From Phascolomyces articulosus (Eukaryota; Mucoromycota; Mucoromycetes; Mucorales; Lichtheimiaceae), in NCBI GenBank assembly GCA_025677815.1, contig JAIXMP010000016.1:248001-312000 (forward strand): a DNA stretch of 64,000 bases, written 5' to 3'. Below are positions 59,178 through 64,000 of the stretch, one piece after another. The position numbers and the translations under genes were made by a program. Each line of letters opens with the position of its first letter. Within the stretch, counting starts at the first letter, position 1. The notes below the pieces were generated by a model. The model was not told the DNA's origin. It saw nothing but the letters and a program-made list of their open reading frames with translations, and did not search any database.

Positions 59178-61754
59178 TTAAAAGAAACCATCATCATCAT
59201 CACCACCACCACCGAATAAACCATTCTGTGCCAACGTATTTTCAAGATGTCCAGAAACATTTTTTGATTTTTCTTCATTTCGTTTCTTATCCATTTTTTT
59301 GGTTGTCAAAGCACCCATGCCTTTTAAATAATCCACTAATCGTTTATGACTATTGGATTTGGCCAGTTCCAAAGGTGTGGGGACACGCTTCGATACATAA
59401 GCATTCATATCACATCCAAAACGTTCCACTAATAAAGTCACGACTTCTAAGCGTCCTGTTCGTGATGCCCAATGAATCGGTTGTTCTCCTCGATGATCGC
59501 TTTGATTTGCTGGGATACGACATGAACGAATGAGGAAACACACCAAGTCCGTATGACCCGATAAACTTGCATAATGTAACGCCGTAGCACCTTTTTTTTA
59601 TAATGACACGAATCATGATGTTATGAGTATCACATTTTTAATTATGTCTTTGAGTCTCGATCATCCCGAATGTGTAGCAACAAAACTTACCAATACTATC
59701 AACTTCAAGATTCAGGGCGCCCTGAGTATATCCAACAATAAATTCCACCACAGCAGCATGACAATGCTCAGCAGCGGCATGCAAAGCGGTCTTGTTACGT
59801 GGTCCTTGACCGCGAGCATGGATGAGATCTCCGCCTGCTTGTACTAACTTTTGTAGACCGGCAAGCCATCCGACACTTGCTGCAAGATAACATGGTGTTA
59901 CCTATAGCATCCATCATTATTATTATGAAAGAAAAAAAATGTATAAAGTGGGAGGAGTAGTAAAAGAAAAAAAAAAGGGTTAAAATTTTATTTAGTTTAA
60001 GCTTTTTAATTTTAATCGCATCTCTTTTGTTCTCTCCTTTTTTTTTTCTTCTTCCTTCCTCCCTTTTTCGCATGATTCATTACCTTATCTTCTTCCAATT
60101 CACTCATCGTCATAGCATTCGGATTAGCACCTTGTTGTAAAAGTAAATCTAAAGCACCAGGAGCTTTTGTGACAATTAAAGCATGGATCATGCCATAGCC
60201 ATATTTGACAGCACTTGATGTAGGCGATTGTTTAGCAGTGTTAGGTGAACCTCCACGTCGTAAAAAGTTACTAATGATTTTTTCAACGGTCACGTCACTG
60301 CCTTTACTTTTTGCAATGGTATCCCATAACCCATCCGATCCACCAAACATCAACGGATCAACGCGTCGTTGTTGGATCATGGAAGAACCTGTATAACCTG
60401 CTGTCGAAGTGGTTGAACGTACAGGTGTCATGGGAACTGAATAAACAGAGGTAGCGGACGAAGAGCCCGGTCCTGTACCAGCACCATTTCCTGATAAATT
60501 GGAAGAGGTGGTGGAAGGTGAAGAATAAGAGGAATGAACAGATGGATTATGACGTAAAAAATTACGTCCTTGTTGTCCTTGTCCTTGGTGGTGAATCGAG
60601 GATGTATCGGTCGTATGATCGGAGCCCACACTATAAATACTATTGGTTCCAGCATGACGTATGGGGTGTTGTGGAGGTGAACGTAAAGTATTATCAGCCA
60701 ATGACATGGTAGCTGTTGAAGCTGCAGAAGAAGAGACAGAAGATACAGAGGAAGGTAATGGTGTACCATTCCAATACGATTGAGGTGGAGGTGGTACTTG
60801 CTGTTGTTGTTGTTGTTGTTGGTAATGATGTAAAAGAGACGATGCTGTGGATGACGATGATGACCGTGAAGGCATGGCACCTCCCCGACCATTACTATGA
60901 TGGGATTCAAAAGTTGAATCTGAAATAACGGAAGGTTGTGGACTGGTAGGGGTTAAGGGATACCCTGCCAAAGGTGGCTGCTGTAATCTTTGTTGTGGTG
61001 GTGAAGCAGGTGTAGGTGGTAATGGTTGGTGTGAAGGTGGAGGAGGAAGTGCTTGTTGAGGTGGTGGTGGAGGTTGTGTAGTGGTAGCATTATTATGTAC
61101 TGGTGGTGGAGGTGGAGCTGTAGTAGGTTGTTGATAATGTTGGTGATAAAGTGAAGAAGAAGTAGAACCTGAAAATGTAGGAAGTTCACTCAAAGTATCC
61201 GATTCAACAGATAAAGAGCGAGATCGTGAAGTTGTACTACTACTTGATTGAACAATATGAGTTGCTGATAAAGTGGAGTTGGAAGTAGTAGAAGTTGCAG
61301 TGGGTTGCTGTGGTGGTGATGAAGGAGTTGAAGATTGTTTACTCAAATAATCAAATTTCTTTTTGAAAAATTGCATTTCTCGTACTGCTTTTTCATATCG
61401 TCGCTGATGTTCCCCATTCATGGATTTAAGTTGATCGTTTTCTTGTTCAAGGTGTTGTGTACGTTGCTGTAACATGGTAACCAAACGATCTTGATCAGTT
61501 AATAATCGTTTAAGTTCAATTTTTAAAACTTGTCGTAAATTATCATGTTCGACTTGTTGTATTAATTCAACAAGACATTCTCGAGCACTCATAGGTAATT
61601 CAATATCATTTTTGGTATTGGTGTTATTATTATTGATATGATGATCATCTCGAATCATCATTCGATCAAAAGGTCGAGTTAAATCTTCCATACTGCAAAA
61701 GGATGGTGATGGAGAAAAAGAAGAAGAAGATGGTGGTGGTGGTGGCATAGTCAT
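59178..61754 (-). CDS. coiled-coil and ankyrin-repeat protein
   Basis: Exons (minus): 61754-60084, 59901-59691, 59590-59178, giving 764 residues. The N-terminus is Pro/Ser-rich. A coiled coil runs over about residues 60-145 (LRQVLKIELKRLLTDQDRLV, then QQRTQHLEQENDQLKSMNGE). A long Ser/Pro/Gln-rich disordered region follows to about 480. The ankyrin region then gives KYGYGMIHALIVTKAPGALD, TPCYLAASVGWLAGLQKLVQ, KTALHAAAEHCHAAVVEFIV, ATALHYASLSGHTDLVCFLI, EQPIHWASRTGRLEVVTLLV and TPLELAKSNSHKRLVDYL. The end is Gly/Asp-rich. It is a likely scaffold; partners are unknown. Exon borders fall between repeats. Confidence 0.85.
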
Positions 61755-64000
61755 TTTTTTTTCACACTTTTTTTTTTACGGGTTCACAAGAAATGAAGGT
61801 AACGCAAGAAAACGACCGGAGAGATAAATTAATGTGTGGTTTGTTCTACAAGAAAAAAAAAAGGTCGGGAACAAAAAAAAAAATAATAATAATAAAAATA
61901 ATAAAAAAACAACAAAATGAGTGAAAAGAAGAAGTGAAAGAAGAAGAAAAAGAAGAAAAAAAGTAAAAAAAGAAGTTGAAAATCAAGCCATTTTAATGAT
62001 CCTATTACTGTTCTAAAAAGTTAATATAATTTTTTTTAGCTCATCAAATAACCAACACACCTTCTCTCCCCTTATTCTTATTACTGCATAACTCAATCAA
62101 AACATATTTGACTACTATGACTATAAACAGTCCACATAATACCTCCCTCTCATTAAATTGCCTTTTTTATCAGTTCATAGGTTACATACAATAGAGAAGG
62201 AGTTTTCTTTTTTTGTGCGTGTGTATTATTATTATTCCATCAAATTCGTCGAAGAACAAGAATCATCAACAAAGTTGAACTCCCCTTCCTATTCCCGCCA
62301 AATGGGTTCATCTATCCATCAACTTGTATGGTAAATAATACCCCAATATTTTTATTTGTGTAATAATCATTTGGCTCAGACCACCACCCACCAAACAATA
62401 CCAATCTAATTGTTTATTATTTCAAGATGTTTGAATGGTATAACAAGATTTGTACATGTAATATTATTTCTCATATAAAGTCAAAAACATCTTTAAAAAA
62501 ATTAACCTTTTCTCCTGAACTTCTTTATTATATATTATCCTCTTGAATTTCTATCTATCTTATTATTATTATTATTACTATGACCCAAAAAAATCACCAC
62601 AACCTCCTCTCATATATAGGCAACTCCTCATTCATATCCTCCTCTCTCTTTTTCTCTCTCTCTTTCTTCCCATAACCACAAAATACCACCCCTCCCTCGA
62701 TACTCATCAAAAGAAGACATCGCTCCTGTTTCTTTATATATAAAATGTCTTTTTTTCCCCCTTTTTATTTTTGTTCAAACGGTAGATCTTACCAAAGAAT
62801 CCAAATGGGATTATCATCGTCTTTATATTTTTATTTATACTAATAAACAGAAATATGAGATGATGATAGATGATGTCCCCTCTTTCTTATACATAATACG
62901 ATGGGCCGTAACTCCCCTTTGTGAGTATTATAATGTGTCTTGATCATAATCACTCCTTTATGTGTGTTAAACCTGTCATTTTTTTTGATGATGATAATTA
63001 GTATATATAATAATTATGATAATTATAATCAATTACGCCTCTCTTTGACAATTAGATGAGAAGCATGATCACATGGAACCCTTGATGGATGGATTGAATT
63101 GTAATAACCATTTAACATCATCAATAATAATAATAATAATAATTTTTTTCTCATCCACTATAAATGTGTTGTACAAAAAAGCACAAGCTTAAAACCTTAA
63201 AGTGTCATCCAATCGTTTTCAATTGGTTGACATAATTTTTGATAGTTACAAGTCATTTTGGTATATCGATTATGAGATTTTTTATATACTCACATAGTGA
63301 ACAAATGGTAAAAAACTGAGCATCCCATTTTCCCATGGGTACCCATTTTTTTTTTTTTTTTTTGGTTATCATAAATAAAAAAGAGCTCTTTTTGTAAAAA
63401 ATTCCCAATCGGGTTGTCAGATTGATTAAGAAAATATAAAAAAGCACACAGACAAAAATATAAGAATCCCTTTTTCATCTATTTTGACTAATCTCTCCTT
63501 CATTATTTTTCACCATAATAATAGTAATTATTATTATTATTTTCACCAAACTAACTAAACTCTACTCCTCTTCTATACTCCTTGGATTGCTTCTTTTCAG
63601 CTGAGCGAAAAAAAAAGAACGGAGTTTCCGTTATATATTATAAAAAGGTGTGCTATTGTTGTTTGTTTTGCTGCAACTAGATGCAACAAATCAAAATTTT
63701 ATATGAAATGTTCAGTTACACCACTTTTATTCTAAAATTAATCCGCTAAAACAATAAGATATGAAATATGTGAGACCATGTTGTCTTTGCATAATATCTC
63801 TATATACGAATCATCACCATGAATCTTTCACTAGAGGTTTATGATTTTATTTAGTAAATCTCCTTGCCCTTCTTTCTTTTTTAAACCATCACCCCTTTTT
63901 ATTTTTAGTTGAAAATAATCATAAAGATTTTGGGTGGTGGTGAATAATATATAATGATGATGATGGGTGGCCGAAAACTCACTCTCTTCCTCCTCCCCCC
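61755..64000. other. intergenic, no gene seen
   Basis: The first ~250 bp is the A/G-rich leader of the ankyrin gene. The remainder is AT- and CT-rich with (TTA)n runs (about 62562-62577, 63124-63142, 63522-63541), a T-run at 63346-63363 and a TATA-like TTATATATTATAAAAAGG at 63631. That last element could be the promoter of a plus-strand gene beyond the right edge. No coding exon found. Confidence 0.45.

Noticed and set aside
58682..59278. 198-codon minus-strand frame rich in Phe, Tyr, His and Leu
   Set aside because: Low-complexity translation of A-rich flanking DNA overlapping the end of the ankyrin gene; no splice signals or conserved segments.
61734..61980. A/G-rich stretch upstream of the ankyrin gene as a possible coding exon
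   Set aside because: Translations are Lys/Glu or Phe/Leu runs; it is more likely a purine/pyrimidine-biased 5' leader.

Overview
The window is eukaryotic and reads as a piece of an early-diverging fungal genome, most likely Mucoromycota (Mucorales-like). It is AT-rich with long homopolymer runs. Genes are split by many short GT..AG introns (about 55-220 nt) with CTAAC/CTGAC-like branch sites. The protein set is fungal: Mediator Med18, Wss1, Ctf18, a grainyhead/CP2 factor, mitochondrial ATP synthase beta and mitochondrial MetRS. Worn LINE and DNA-transposon relics sit between genes. Exon structures were worked out by eye from splice signals. Every complete multi-exon model here adds to a whole number of codons, with one in-frame stop noted in the F-box/LRR gene.

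Layout. 1-2.1 kb: 3' part of a minus-strand MFSD1-like transporter that runs off the left edge. 2.1-8.4 kb: transposon graveyard holding an internally deleted Tc1/IS630-type transposase relic, a decayed F-box-like fragment carrying a 609-bp TIR element with TTA target duplication, and a frameshifted LINE reverse transcriptase. 8.4-10.3 kb: aspartokinase (minus), with a Gcn4-type site and CCAAT boxes upstream. 10.3-17.9 kb: a gene desert of about 7.4 kb. 17.9-20.9 kb: grainyhead/CP2 transcription factor (plus). 21.9-23.8 kb: ATP2 (minus). 23.9-26.2 kb: decayed DNA. 26.2-26.9 kb: SET-domain protein. 27.4-29.2 kb: F-box/LRR gene with an in-frame TAG. 30.6-34.4 kb: two tandem Cys-rich (CYSTM-like) small-protein genes, duplicated together with their promoters and a 3' UTR intron, with a second TIR element between them. 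35.3-42.5 kb: Med18 (plus), Wss1 protease (plus), Ctf18 (minus). 42.7-46.2 kb: two minus-strand secreted proteins, one with a CBM14-like domain. 46.6-49.2 kb: mitochondrial methionyl-tRNA synthetase (minus). 49.6-52.0 kb: RasGEF-domain protein (plus). 52.6-53.9 kb: TM7S3/TM198-like membrane protein (minus). 54.1-54.9 kb: small membrane protein (plus). 55.1-58.3 kb: CAMK/AMPK-type kinase (minus). 59.2-61.8 kb: coiled-coil/ankyrin protein (minus). 61.8-64 kb: no gene seen.

The genes do not form one pathway. The clearest functional neighbours are Wss1 (DNA-protein crosslink repair) and Ctf18 (alternative clamp loader). They converge with only 65 bp between stop codons, and Ctf18 has a cluster of CGCG boxes of the S-phase type upstream. 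The least familiar items are the tandem CYSTM pair with its conserved 3' UTR intron, the secreted CBM14-like protein with a curli-like 24-residue repeat and KR sites, and the WxGY motifs at the end of the RasGEF protein. No single large new system was found.
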